Origin: Micrococcaceae bacterium Sec5.1
GTDB taxonomy: Bacteria > Actinomycetota > Actinomycetes > Actinomycetales > Micrococcaceae
DNA: 64,000 bases
Assembly: GCA_039636795.1 (NCBI GenBank)
Contig: CP143430.1
Location: 3,720,001-3,784,000 of the forward strand
Direction: 5' to 3'
In this document: one piece after another, positions 56,601 to 64,000 of the stretch
How positions within the stretch are numbered: the first letter of the stretch is position 1
Layout of the letters: every line of letters begins with the position of its first letter
Notes under the pieces: generated by a model
Told to the model about the DNA's origin: nothing
The model's database searches: none
Seen by the model: only the letters and a program-made list of their open reading frames with translations
Translations under genes and position numbers: made by a program

Positions 56601-58545
56601 CGGCAGCCCCAAATGAGTCAGCCAGGAGATCTCCGGTGGCGAGTGGGTCTATGCCAGCCGGGTACTTCAGCCCAAGGTCATACAGGAAAAAGTCGCGGTG
56701 ATCCGCAGTTTCGATTTCGAAGGGCCGTTCGTCCAGGACTTCGAGGCCAAGGTTGTGGAAGTAAGGAAGGATCTGGCTCAGGCTCTTGGGCTCCATCAGG
56801 TAGAGCTTGACGCGCGCATCCTCCTCCAGTGCGTCACCGGCACCTTCGGGAAGGTACACGTGCACGCCGGGGCGGAGTTCCTTGCTCGCTTCCCCTGCCC
56901 GTTCGGCCTGGGCTCCATACTCTTCAAACCGTTCGATGTCCTCAAGCGCGTCTTCAACCTCGTAGTCAACGCGGTAGCCGGGAGGGAATGCCTCAGCCCA
57001 CAGGGCGGACAGTACGTCGGCGCTCTCCGCGGGACGGTTCTCCCGAAGTACCTCGGCGATGCCTTCGCTCCAGGACCTGGAGGCACGCATCAGGCGGTGC
57101 TCGAGTTCTTCTACGTTGACTTCGGCAAGTTCCGCTGTGCGTGGCAGCCTGATCCTGAAGAAGACACGCGCAAGCGCGGACTCCGTGATTCTCGCTTCGT
57201 AGTCAATACTCTCGGCCTGGAAGGTCTCGCGCAGTTCCTGTTCAATACGGAGCCTGACGCTCGTGGTGTACCGATCGCGCGGCAGGTAGACGACGGCGGA
57301 CATGAATCGTCCGTAAATGTCGGGGCGCAGGAAAAGCTTGGTCCGGCGCCGTTCCTGGAGTCGCTGGATCCCGGTGGCCGTAGCCGCAAGGTCCGGGATT
57401 TCGATCTGGAACAGTTCGTCGCGAGGGTATGTTTCCAGGATGCCCAGGAGGTCCTTGCCCGAGTGTGAATCCATCGGGAAGCCTGCGTTACGCAACACTG
57501 CATCCACTTTGTCGCGGACGATGGGTATGTTTCGAACCGATCCCGTGTAGGCACTTGTGGCGAAGAGCCCGATGAAGCGACGCTCGCCGTTGACGTTTCC
57601 GGCGGCGTCGAAGCTCTTGACTCCGATGTAGTCCAGGTATGCCGGACGGTGCACGGTTGAGCGGGAGTTCGCTTTTGTGATAACCAGGGCCCGCTTTTCA
57701 CGGGCGCGCTTGCGGCCGGCGTCAGTGAGGTGCTGGATCTGCCGCGTGTTGTCGCCCTCGCGGAGCAAGCCAAGTCCGCTGTGCTCACGAAGTTCCAGGA
57801 CGTCCTCGCCGTCTTCGTTCACGAGGTCGTATTCGCGGTACCCGAGGAAGGTGAAGTTGCCGTCATCCAGCCAGCGCAAAAGGTCCTGCGCCTGCCTGAG
57901 TTCGGCAATCTGTTCCGGGTGCGAGACCTTTCCAAGCGCTTCTGCCAGCTCCAGCGCCTTGCTGCGCATTTTCGGCCAGTCCTCCACTGCGGCACGGACA
58001 TCGCCCAGGACGCGTTGTAAGCCGGCAATCAATTCTGCTCGGGCGTCCTCGCTGACGCGGTCAATTTCGACGGCGATCCAGGACTCCATGTGCGAGGCGT
58101 TATCGTTGTCGCCGAGCAGGTGGGCGACACTGGGCAGCGCGGCGGTGTCGCCGCTGGAAATGCCGATATTTGACGGAACCCTGGAAGCGCCGGTGAGCTC
58201 GCCGGAAACGCGGTCACGGGTAACCACGAAAAGCGGGTGCATCACCAGCCGGATCGCGCAGTTTTGGCGAACGAGTTCGGCGTTTACGGAGTCAACAAGG
58301 AACGGCATGTCATCAGTAACGATGTATACGACGTTTCGGTCGGCTTCGACGCCGATTTCCACAATGGCATTTCCAGGTCGCCGGGACTGGGCAACTTTCC
58401 TATGTGTGCTTGCCCGCGAAATCAGCAGCTCGGGCGCGTACACCCGGGAGTCCTCCTCTGCGAGATGCTCATAGTAGTCACCGAAAAACCCCTCACGGAC
58501 AACTGCTGCATCGGACCGATCCTCCACGCTGGATCCTGACGACAT
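53689..58545 (-). CDS. gdh: Large NAD-specific glutamate dehydrogenase
   Basis: A 1618-residue enzyme of the 180-kDa class, catalysing glutamate oxidation to 2-oxoglutarate. Catalytic-domain features: [20 protein letters not shown] and [15 protein letters not shown] near residue 850 (substrate Lys), then [15 protein letters not shown] and [12 protein letters not shown]. The long N-terminal part is regulatory (ACT-like regions) and the C-terminal about 450 residues form helical repeats. The size fits Mycobacterium Gdh (about 1600). It is known in mycobacteria to be held back by GarA; a garA gene is not in the window. It is 32 bases beyond the pdtaS start and may share its transcript. Confidence 0.96.
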   Translation of the reverse strand: [1618 protein letters not shown]

Positions 58546-58602
58546 CTACAAACGCCTCCATCACATGTTGATTGCTGCGACTCTGCAGCCCACATGGCGA
58601 GC

Positions 58603-59907
58603 CTAGCGCTTAAGCAGACCGAAGGCTCTGGTAGATCGGCCAAGGGATTTCCGATTTTGCTGGATAGGTGCACAGACTAACCCCGCGATGGCTTTTCGCA
58701 AGGGAGAGTCGGGCGATGATTCCAACAGGACAGATCCCGACAATAGTGCAGCATCGCACGCTTCCGCGTCTGCAGGTAAGTAGGCATCAACGCCATGGCC
58801 AGGGCCGAAGCGCTCCCAGGCCTCGGATAACTGCTGTCGGGGCGAACGGCCCACCGTGGCCCGCTTCACCTTATTGAGGAGCACCCGTGGCGTTGCCTGT
58901 GGAACCGCAGCTTCGAGCTCGGCAAGGCCACGGACCAATCGCGGGACGCCGATTGCATCCGCAGCCCCAACGGCAAAAACCTCGTCTGCCAGCTCCAAAC
59001 TGCGCAGGGTAGCGCCATTGCGGCGTGGCGCCATAGTGTCAAAGCTCAGTTCCTCATCTGCTTCCAGGCAGAAGCCGGTGTCCACGACAACCACCTCGGC
59101 CACTTGCTTGGCCCTTTGGAGGACAAGCGAGAGTGCGGAGGCCCTCAGTTCAGTCCAGCGGTCCGCCCTTGTGGTTCCAGTCAGTACTCGAAATCCACCG
59201 GTCTTGATGAAGACAGGCGTAGCAGCCCTGTCCAGTGCATCCGCATCCAGCAATCCTTGGTCAGCGAGCCTGCACGCCTGGGCGAGGCCCGCGGACTCCT
59301 CCAGCAGCCCAAGCATGGCCGATACGCTCGCACCGTAACTGTCCGCATCCACAAGAATCACGGACTTGCCTTCGGCCGCCAACTCGGCAGCCATGTTTAC
59401 CGCAACCAGAGTTCTTCCCGGAGCGCCCGTTGGTCCCCACACTGCTATCACCCTCCCCGCGCCGACCGCTTCTGGTTCTGGGGTTTCCGGCGCCAACTGG
59501 AATCCCGCAGATGAATCCGCGAATCCGGCGTCTGGAAACTTGCGGGCTCCAACGGGCCCACCGTGGCGGCCCACTGCATCGGAAATCCTCAGGGCAAGTG
59601 CGGCGGGCTCAATATCAGTGGACGCTGTTACTACACCAATAGCGGTGAGCCTGGAGACCTCCAGGGGGTCCACGGTCAGGGCGAGAATGGACACACCTAC
59701 GGCGGCCAGCCGGTCCACCAATGTAGCGGTTAATTCTTCGGAGCCTTCGGCAACGACGGCGGCCAGGGCAAGCCCGCTTTGGCAGGCAGCCATCAACTCT
59801 GCAAGCTCTGAACATCGCCGGACCACAGTGACGGGGCCATGCAAGCGCTCCAGCCCGCCAACTACGGCTTCCTGTGCCTGGCCAACGGTGATGACCGGGA
59901 TGCTCAT
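58603..59907 (-). CDS. TadZ/CpaE-like MinD-family ATPase
   Basis: 434 residues. An N-terminal receiver-like domain without phospho-acceptor features (about 1-125) is followed by a MinD/ParA fold: GPTGAPGRTLVAVNMAAELAA (a deviant Walker A with Arg where KTT-type Lys is expected), VILVDADSYGAS and VVVVDTGF. This is the CpaE/TadZ type that places Tad pili at the cell pole. ATG 59907 overlaps the stop of the cpaB-like gene (ATGA). The partner Tad operon lies 33 kb away. Mycobacterial Rv3660c (Ssd), next to tadA there, is the likely counterpart. Confidence 0.87.
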   Translation of the reverse strand: MSIPVITVGQAQEAVVGGLERLHGPVTVVRRCSELAELMAACQSGLALAAVVAEGSEELTATLVDRLAAVGVSILALTVDPLEVSRLTAIGVVTASTDIEPAALALRISDAVGRHGGPVGARKFPDAGFADSSAGFQLAPETPEPEAVGAGRVIAVWGPTGAPGRTLVAVNMAAELAAEGKSVILVDADSYGASVSAMLGLLEESAGLAQACRLADQGLLDADALDRAATPVFIKTGGFRVLTGTTRADRWTELRASALSLVLQRAKQVAEVVVVDTGFCLEADEELSFDTMAPRRNGATLRSLELADEVFAVGAADAIGVPRLVRGLAELEAAVPQATPRVLLNKVKRATVGRSPRQQLSEAWERFGPGHGVDAYLPADAEACDAALLSGSVLLESSPDSPLRKAIAGLVCAPIQQNRKSLGRSTRAFGLLKR

Positions 59908-60548
59908 TGGCTGATGCCCGCAGGGTTCCAAACAACAGACACCTTGGCGGCGTTGGCCTTGGCGCCCAGCAGCTTAGGCATCTGCTTGTCCGTGACCAGC
60001 ACCAGCACGACCGTTGTCTTTGAGGCACCGAGAGCACTCGAACCCGCTGTTACTTCTGCGATTTCGGCGCCGGGCAGCAATAGCTGTGGTTCTTCAAAAG
60101 CGTTTTGGGAACCGGGCATAGCGACCCAGACGTCCACCTTCGCCCCGGGAACCGCCTGCGCTGGAAGTGACTCTTCCATCGATATGGCAACAGGCTTGCG
60201 GTTCAGGACGTCAGACTGTCCGAGGCTCTTCTGTGGAACGAGTTGGCCCTTCTCAATTCTCTGTAGAGCTACCTTGCCCTGGTCAATTCCGTCCTCCACG
60301 GTTACATAGCCGGGCTCGACGTCATCCAAGCGAACCTGGACGACGGTTAAATCCTCAGGACCCACGGTTTGGCCAACCGAAATACCCTCCCGTGCGGCAT
60401 AAACCTGAGTGGTCCGATCAGCGGTACTGACAACTGAGATGACTCCGGCGACGGATACAAGCATGAGCAGCACTCCCACCAGTAGTCGTGGATCCCTCCA
60501 AGACGGCTTCTTCAACCTGTTGCCGGCGACGCCTGCACTCGGATCCAT
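59904..60548 (-). CDS. CpaB/RcpC-like SAF-domain pilus assembly protein
   Basis: 214 residues: one N-terminal membrane helix (LLVGVLLMLVSVAGVISVVS) after a basic stretch, then a SAF domain (YAAREGISVGQTVGPEDLTV to IEKGQLVPQKSL) and an exported region ending near the tadZ start. In Tad systems CpaB/RcpC acts on the exported side and may bind peptidoglycan. The ATG has GGGGGAGCAGG upstream. The gene begins a two-gene operon with tadZ. Upstream are the 13-bp motif shared with tadA and a divergent BldC-like gene. Confidence 0.82.
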   Translation of the reverse strand: MDPSAGVAGNRLKKPSWRDPRLLVGVLLMLVSVAGVISVVSTADRTTQVYAAREGISVGQTVGPEDLTVVQVRLDDVEPGYVTVEDGIDQGKVALQRIEKGQLVPQKSLGQSDVLNRKPVAISMEESLPAQAVPGAKVDVWVAMPGSQNAFEEPQLLLPGAEIAEVTAGSSALGASKTTVVLVLVTDKQMPKLLGAKANAAKVSVVWNPAGISQ

Positions 60549-60655
60549 TTTCCTGCTCCCCCATTGAAGTTCTCATGGCATGGTTACCCGCGCCGCCTCT
60601 TCATTGTTGCCGTGACATGGCGTAAGCCAAAGTCAAAAACTCCAAATCATGGGAA

Positions 60656-60668
60656 ATTGTGGATAACT
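60656..60668. promoter_or_regulatory. Second copy of the 13-bp Tad promoter motif
   Basis: ATTGTGGATAACT, identical to 25657-25669. Its distance to the cpaB-like start is 108 bases, against 100 for tadA. A further shared stretch (ACTTYGGCT on the minus strand) follows at similar spacing in both places. Confidence 0.7.
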
Positions 60669-60670
60669 GT

Positions 60671-60700
60671 GCCAAACGGGGCCAACAGGTGCCAAAATAG
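60671..60700. repeat. Three 10-bp iterations upstream of the BldC-like gene
   Basis: GCCAAACGGG, GCCAACAGGT and GCCAAAATAG begin at 60671, 60681 and 60691, one helical turn apart, all in the same direction. They end 4 bases before the ATG at 60705. Head-to-tail 10-bp spacing is what BldC-type proteins bind in Streptomyces, so this is a candidate autoregulatory site. Confidence 0.7.
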
Positions 60701-60704
60701 TCCC

Positions 60705-60920
60705 ATGCCCCGATTCCTGACTCTGGCGGACGTCGCCGAACAACTGCAGATAAATTCGCCGCAGGCCTATGCCCTGGTGCGCAGCGGTGAGTTGAAAGCC
60801 ATTCAGGTCGGAGGACGTGGTCAATGGCGCATCGAGGAAAAGATGCTGGAACAATACATCGAGGAGCGGTATGCCGAGGCCAGCCGAATGATCGAAGAGG
60901 CCAAGTCCAAGTCCGGATAG
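60705..60920 (+). CDS. BldC-like excisionase-family DNA-binding protein
   Basis: 71 residues with a MerR/BldC-type winged helix: FLTLADVAEQLQINSPQAYALV (recognition region), RSGELKAIQVGGRGQWRIEE and a helical tail EKMLEQYIEERYAEASRMIE. BldC of Streptomyces controls development and binds direct repeats as an asymmetric chain. ATG 60705 is chosen; upstream frame to 60564 is poorly supported. It diverges from the cpaB-tadZ operon, and 157 bases separate them, holding the motifs at 60656-60700. It is a plausible regulator of both Tad loci. Confidence 0.85.
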   Translation: MPRFLTLADVAEQLQINSPQAYALVRSGELKAIQVGGRGQWRIEEKMLEQYIEERYAEASRMIEEAKSKSG

Positions 60921-60950
60921 TTTTGGGGAGCCAAACGGGCCGATGAACGG

Positions 60951-61520
60951 CTAGAACCCCTGGCTGCCGCTCGAGCAGATCGCCTCAAGTGATGTAAATG
61001 GAATTGTCCTCACGGCGGCCACTGCACCGCCGCGCCGCACCTCGCCCCTCGTATCGGCAAAATCGAAATGGTCACGCCCAACCCTGTCGATGACGCCATG
61101 GAGCCTGTGGCCTCCCTCCGGGCCAGTAGCCAAGACGACCGTCACCTGGGCCCTGTCCCGCGAGAGTCCGCGGAGGGCGCTGGCAAGCCTTAGCGAACTT
61201 TGGATCTGGGAAACAGGTTTTCTAGCCAATCTTCCGAGTCCGTCGTAAAGACGTACCGATGCGCATGGAATGAGCCATTGCCGTCCGTTGTCGATCAACA
61301 CAAACCAATCCCCACCGACGTGACCCAACGTCCCCTGGAGAGAAATACCGCCGCTCAGCACCAAAGCGATCTCAGCTCCGCCGACTCCCCGAAGCCTGTC
61401 CACAAGGTCAAGGCCGGCTAGCTCGACTCTCACGCGTTCGGATATTTCCGATTCACGGGCCAAGGCGCGCTCAGCAGAAAATTGCGCTTCCAGATCTTCA
61501 AAGAGAGAGTCCCATCTCAT
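60951..61520 (-). CDS. Conserved hypothetical protein with two SH3/OB-like segments
   Basis: I do not recognise a named function. The 189-residue protein begins with a helix (RWDSLFEDLEAQFSAERALA), then beta-rich stretches (EIALVLSGGISLQGTLGHVG with GDWFVLIDNGRQWLI; QVTVVLATGPEGGHRLHGVI with DRVGRDHFDFADTRGEV). The two beta parts look like repeats of one small-barrel fold. No signal peptide. It is convergent with the BldC-like gene, ending 30 bases from it. Similar proteins are frequent in Actinobacteria, by memory only. Confidence 0.75.
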   Translation of the reverse strand: MRWDSLFEDLEAQFSAERALARESEISERVRVELAGLDLVDRLRGVGGAEIALVLSGGISLQGTLGHVGGDWFVLIDNGRQWLIPCASVRLYDGLGRLARKPVSQIQSSLRLASALRGLSRDRAQVTVVLATGPEGGHRLHGVIDRVGRDHFDFADTRGEVRRGGAVAAVRTIPFTSLEAICSSGSQGF

Positions 61521-61665
61521 ATGGTCACAATAGGACCCGTAGCGCGTGGCGCCAAGCGCAAGGGGATTTTCCCGTCATGATTGGACAAAGTCCTTCGACT
61601 ATGCTGAGAATGGGCAAATAGCACTAAATGACATCAAACAGCATTAAGCAGCCGAAAGGGTAAGT

Positions 61666-62460
61666 ATGAGCAGCGATCCGGCAAGGGTCCGCCACGATGC
61701 CACGTTGGCCGCCGTACTCCTCGCGTTGGGACTTTTGCTGCTAATCGTTGGGCAGAACCTCTTGGGGCAGTGGCAGGTGGATGCAGCCCACGGGCAGAGA
61801 AGTACGTTCGACCACCTCCTCGCCCTTGCGTCCAGCGCCTCGGGAATTGCCATCGTGTCTTGGTGGGTCCTCTCACTTGGCCTCGCAGCTTGGGCTGCGG
61901 TTCTGCAAAGTGCGGGGAGGAGCGGCAGCGCCAACGCCATCGCCAAGTTCAGTCCAGCTTTCATGCTGAGACTGGCGTTTGCCCTTCTAAGCCTGAATCT
62001 CCTCGGAATTCAGGCCGCTCAGGCTGCGGCAACGCCGGAACCTCAATGGCAGGCCACTTCCAGTGGCGCCACAGGCAGGGCAGCGTGGCATCCGTCCGCT
62101 GGCGTACAAGAACCCCTGCCCGCTGTGGTGATGGCCCCTGCGCGAACCACCGAAGAAAGCCACGAGGCAAATCGGTCAGGGCCTGCCTGGCAGCCACAGG
62201 CTCCCACAGTTGAACCCGGCCTCCTGTCGCGACAAGGCTCTCGCGAGAGGGCGTTTGAACATCGCGCTGAAGCCAGCGTTGTGGTCAAGCCGGGTGACAC
62301 GCTGTGGTCCATTGCCGCAGACAACCTTGGACCCTTCGCAACCGACGTTGATATAGCACTCCATTGGCCGATGTGGTATTCAGCCAACCGAGGGATCATT
62401 GGCAACGATCCCGCGACGTTGCGCCCGGGACAAGTCCTGCAGCCCCCAACGCCCGGCTGA
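61666..62460 (+). CDS. Membrane-anchored LysM-domain protein
   Basis: 264 residues: three hydrophobic helices (LAAVLLALGLLLLIVGQNLL, GIAIVSWWVLSLGLAAWAAV, MLRLAFALLSLNLLGIQAA), a disordered linker (about 125-205) and a C-terminal LysM-like domain (VVKPGDTLWSIAADNLGPFA to LRPGQVLQPP) for peptidoglycan binding. GAAAGGGTAAGT precedes the ATG. The LysM holds an insert (DVDIALHWPMWYSANRGIIG) between its two helices. The neighbouring Rv3235-like gene lies 160 bases on; no other feature is seen in that gap. Confidence 0.87.
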   Translation: MSSDPARVRHDATLAAVLLALGLLLLIVGQNLLGQWQVDAAHGQRSTFDHLLALASSASGIAIVSWWVLSLGLAAWAAVLQSAGRSGSANAIAKFSPAFMLRLAFALLSLNLLGIQAAQAAATPEPQWQATSSGATGRAAWHPSAGVQEPLPAVVMAPARTTEESHEANRSGPAWQPQAPTVEPGLLSRQGSRERAFEHRAEASVVVKPGDTLWSIAADNLGPFATDVDIALHWPMWYSANRGIIGNDPATLRPGQVLQPPTPG

Positions 62461-62621
62461 GGTCCTCGCCGCCCGTAAAGAATCCGAATGTATTGAACGG
62501 CACCCACTCAGGGGCACTCGTTCATGACCTAAGAGCAGTCCCATTGTCATCCCAGACGTAGCAACCTGAGCCAAGCGATGCCCGCGCAACGGCTCACAGA
62601 GTGAACTCATGAGGATTGACC

Positions 62622-63044
62622 ATGACTGTTGTAACTGCACGCCGCCACGCAGACCGCCAAAGAACAAAACATCCTGCAACGAACGCCGGAGCCAACCCTT
62701 CTACCCTTGACGTAAGGCTGGTGGCACGAAGCATCGCTCAAGCTGCGGTTGAAGTCCTTGCCGGGACACGGTCCGTAGTCCAGCTGTCCAGATCCCTCGA
62801 TGAGCAATGCTTTCTCTCGCTCCAGCATCGGGCCGCCCTTACACGCGAACACTCTGCACGCACCCGCGGCTCGCTACAGGTTCACAGAAGCCCGATGGTC
62901 CGTTCCGTCCGTGCTTGCGCCATTTCAGACTCCATCTACGAGGTCAGCATCGTTGTTTCTGAGGAGCAGCGCTCCCGCGCTATTGCCATGAGGTTGGAAC
63001 ACTCCGACGGGACGTGGCAGGTCACCGCCCTGGAGATTGGCTAG
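62622..63044 (+). CDS. Rv3235-family protein
   Basis: 140 residues, mostly alpha/beta with a basic N-terminus; the part LVARSIAQAAVEVLAGTRSV and RALR-like charges plus the ending EHSDGTWQVTALEIG match the Rv3235 family, which lies near secA in many actinobacteria. Function unknown. ATG 62622 with GAGGA upstream is chosen over a TTG two codons earlier. The stop codon lies inside a tandem repeat (63036-63122), which extends past the gene. Confidence 0.82.
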   Translation: MTVVTARRHADRQRTKHPATNAGANPSTLDVRLVARSIAQAAVEVLAGTRSVVQLSRSLDEQCFLSLQHRAALTREHSARTRGSLQVHRSPMVRSVRACAISDSIYEVSIVVSEEQRSRAIAMRLEHSDGTWQVTALEIG

Positions 63045-63122
63045 TCACCCAGATTGGCTAGGCACTGGAGATTGGCTAGTCACCCCAATTGGCTAGGCAC
63101 CCGTGATTGACTAGCCACCCCT
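63036..63122. repeat. Minisatellite of 17-18 bp units spanning a stop codon
   Basis: Five units beginning ATTGGCTAG (the last ATTGACTAG) start at 63036, 63053, 63071, 63088 and 63106. They alternate between TCACCC and GCACYS forms. The first unit supplies the TAG stop of the Rv3235-like gene. Confidence 0.9.
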
Positions 63123-63163
63123 GAACCAGGCAGGTTGCCTCGACCGGGGAAGGCGGCTCTACG

Positions 63164-63200
63164 AAAAAAGACCCCGGACATGTGTCCGGGGTCCGTTTTC
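63164..63200. terminator. Bidirectional terminator between Rv3235-like gene and secA
   Basis: An 11-bp GACCCCGGACA stem (63170-63180 with 63183-63193, small loop) has a run of As before it and CGTTTTC after it, so it can stop transcription from either side. The genes flanking it converge. Confidence 0.88.
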
Positions 63201-63212
63201 ATAGGCACTAGA

Positions 63213-64000
63213 TCAGCGTCGCTTCTTCTTGGCAGTTTTGCGCTGCTCCTGGGTGGCTGCCTTGGCAGGATTACCGGATCGGCCCGAGGAGCGGCCTTCG
63301 ATGCGGGTCTGGCTCGCTCCGTCCTCGCCTGGGGCTGTGTACTGCAATTGGGCCGGCTTTTCGGGTGTCTCCAGACCGGCAGCCCGGATCTGGGGATCGT
63401 GGTGCTCGGTGTGTGCACCTGCCACAGTATCGTCGGCAACAACGACATCTTCGGCGGGGGTTACCTCAACTTCAAGGTTGTAGAGGAAGCCAATGCTTTC
63501 CTCGCGAATGGCTTCCATCATGCTTTGGAACATCACGAAGCCTTCGCGCTGGTACTCAACCAGCGGATCCCGTTGGGCCATGGCCCGCAGCCCGATGCCC
63601 TCTTTGAGGTAGTCCATCTCGTACAAGTGCTCTTGCCATTTACGCCCAAGCACCGAGAGAACCACCCTGCGCTCGAGCTCCCGCATACTTTCAGAGCCAA
63701 TGGCTTCTTCACGGGCCTGGTACACCAGCCGCGCGTCAGAGAGGATCTCTTCCTTGAGGAATTCGGCAGTGACCCTGGACTTGCCGCCGGCCTCATCAAT
63801 GATTTCCTGGGCAGTTACGGTGGCCGGGTAAAGCGTCTTCAGGTTGGACCAGAGCTGGTTGAAGTCCCAGTCATCGCCGTTGCCTTCTGCCGTAGCGGCG
63901 TCAATAAGGGCGTTGATGGTGTCTTCCAGGAAGAACTGGACCTTTTCGTGGAGGTCATCGCCTTCGAGGATCCGACGACGGTCCCCGTAGATCGCTTCAC
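63213..64000 (-). CDS. secA: Preprotein translocase ATPase SecA, C-terminal part
   Basis: The frame runs off the right edge of the window. The C-terminal helical scaffold and wing are readable: [60 protein letters not shown] and [20 protein letters not shown] followed by [20 protein letters not shown]. The C-terminal tail is Lys/Arg-rich (KTAKKKRR) with no zinc-binding SecB site, as in other actinobacterial SecA1. It drives protein export through SecYEG. The terminator at 63164-63200 follows it. Confidence 0.95.
   Translation of the reverse strand, partial: EAIYGDRRRILEGDDLHEKVQFFLEDTINALIDAATAEGNGDDWDFNQLWSNLKTLYPATVTAQEIIDEAGGKSRVTAEFLKEEILSDARLVYQAREEAIGSESMRELERRVVLSVLGRKWQEHLYEMDYLKEGIGLRAMAQRDPLVEYQREGFVMFQSMMEAIREESIGFLYNLEVEVTPAEDVVVADDTVAGAHTEHHDPQIRAAGLETPEKPAQLQYTAPGEDGASQTRIEGRSSGRSGNPAKAATQEQRKTAKKKRR

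Noticed and set aside
63036..63122. Possible CRISPR array
   Set aside because: Units are directly adjacent with no unique spacers and no cas genes are near; it is a simple tandem repeat.

Overview
The window reads as a chromosomal stretch of a high-GC actinobacterium of the Micrococcaceae, most likely an Arthrobacter or Paenarthrobacter. Support comes from a Kgd-type 2-oxoglutarate dehydrogenase end, a mycothiol-type SigR/RsrA pair, whiB1, the 24-residue ribosomal protein bL37, the giant NAD-glutamate dehydrogenase, PdtaS, an Rv3235-type gene beside secA, and a SAM-IV riboswitch. No phage, IS element, CRISPR array or tRNA was found. Genus assignment is inference.

Layout. 1-8.6 kb: end of kgd, an SGNH-like protein, a DUF4097-PadR operon with palindromic operators, bL37, rsrA-sigR behind a SigR-type promoter, DoxX, aroA, rsgA, hisN. 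8.8-14.9 kb: a SAM-IV riboswitch ahead of a class V aminotransferase, a methyltransferase, an MntR-like regulator, an MFS exporter and an HtrA-like protease. 15.1-20.6 kb: a conserved block on the minus strand, prfB-ftsE-ftsX-M23 peptidase-smpB-ssrA (tmRNA), joining translation release and rescue with cell-wall splitting. 20.7-25.6 kb: a Tad (Flp) pilus locus tadA-B-C, a pilin-like gene and three TadE/G-like genes. 25.8-35.4 kb: exported and surface proteins, namely a GH25 lysozyme with a repeat propeller, a ceramidase-like hydrolase, two paralogous lipoproteins caught in an inverted duplication, and a 1.1-thousand-residue secreted repeat protein.

35.4-46.7 kb is a cell-envelope polysaccharide locus on the minus strand: acyltransferase, aminotransferase and oxidoreductase of the Wlb type (diacetamido sugar synthesis), UDP-galactopyranose mutase, a GlfT2-like galactofuranosyltransferase, a two-part ABC exporter, a large membrane protein, GtrA and a polyprenyl-phosphate glycosyltransferase. 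46.9-51.6 kb holds an orphan FHA-containing EssC/FtsK-type ATPase and a small membrane protein. 51.8-58.5 kb has whiB1 with a CRP-like site, pdtaS and the giant gdh. 58.6-60.9 kb carries the missing Tad parts (tadZ/cpaE-like and cpaB-like) with a divergent BldC-like regulator. The window ends with a LysM protein, an Rv3235-family gene and the 3' part of secA.

The most interesting signals are: a 13-bp sequence shared at the same orientation and nearly the same distance upstream of the two separated Tad loci; three 10-bp iterations just before the BldC-like gene; the ~150-bp inverted duplication around a lipoprotein gene; an apparent long SigR isoform encoded directly behind its own promoter; and the SAM-IV riboswitch on a cysteine-desulfurase-like gene.
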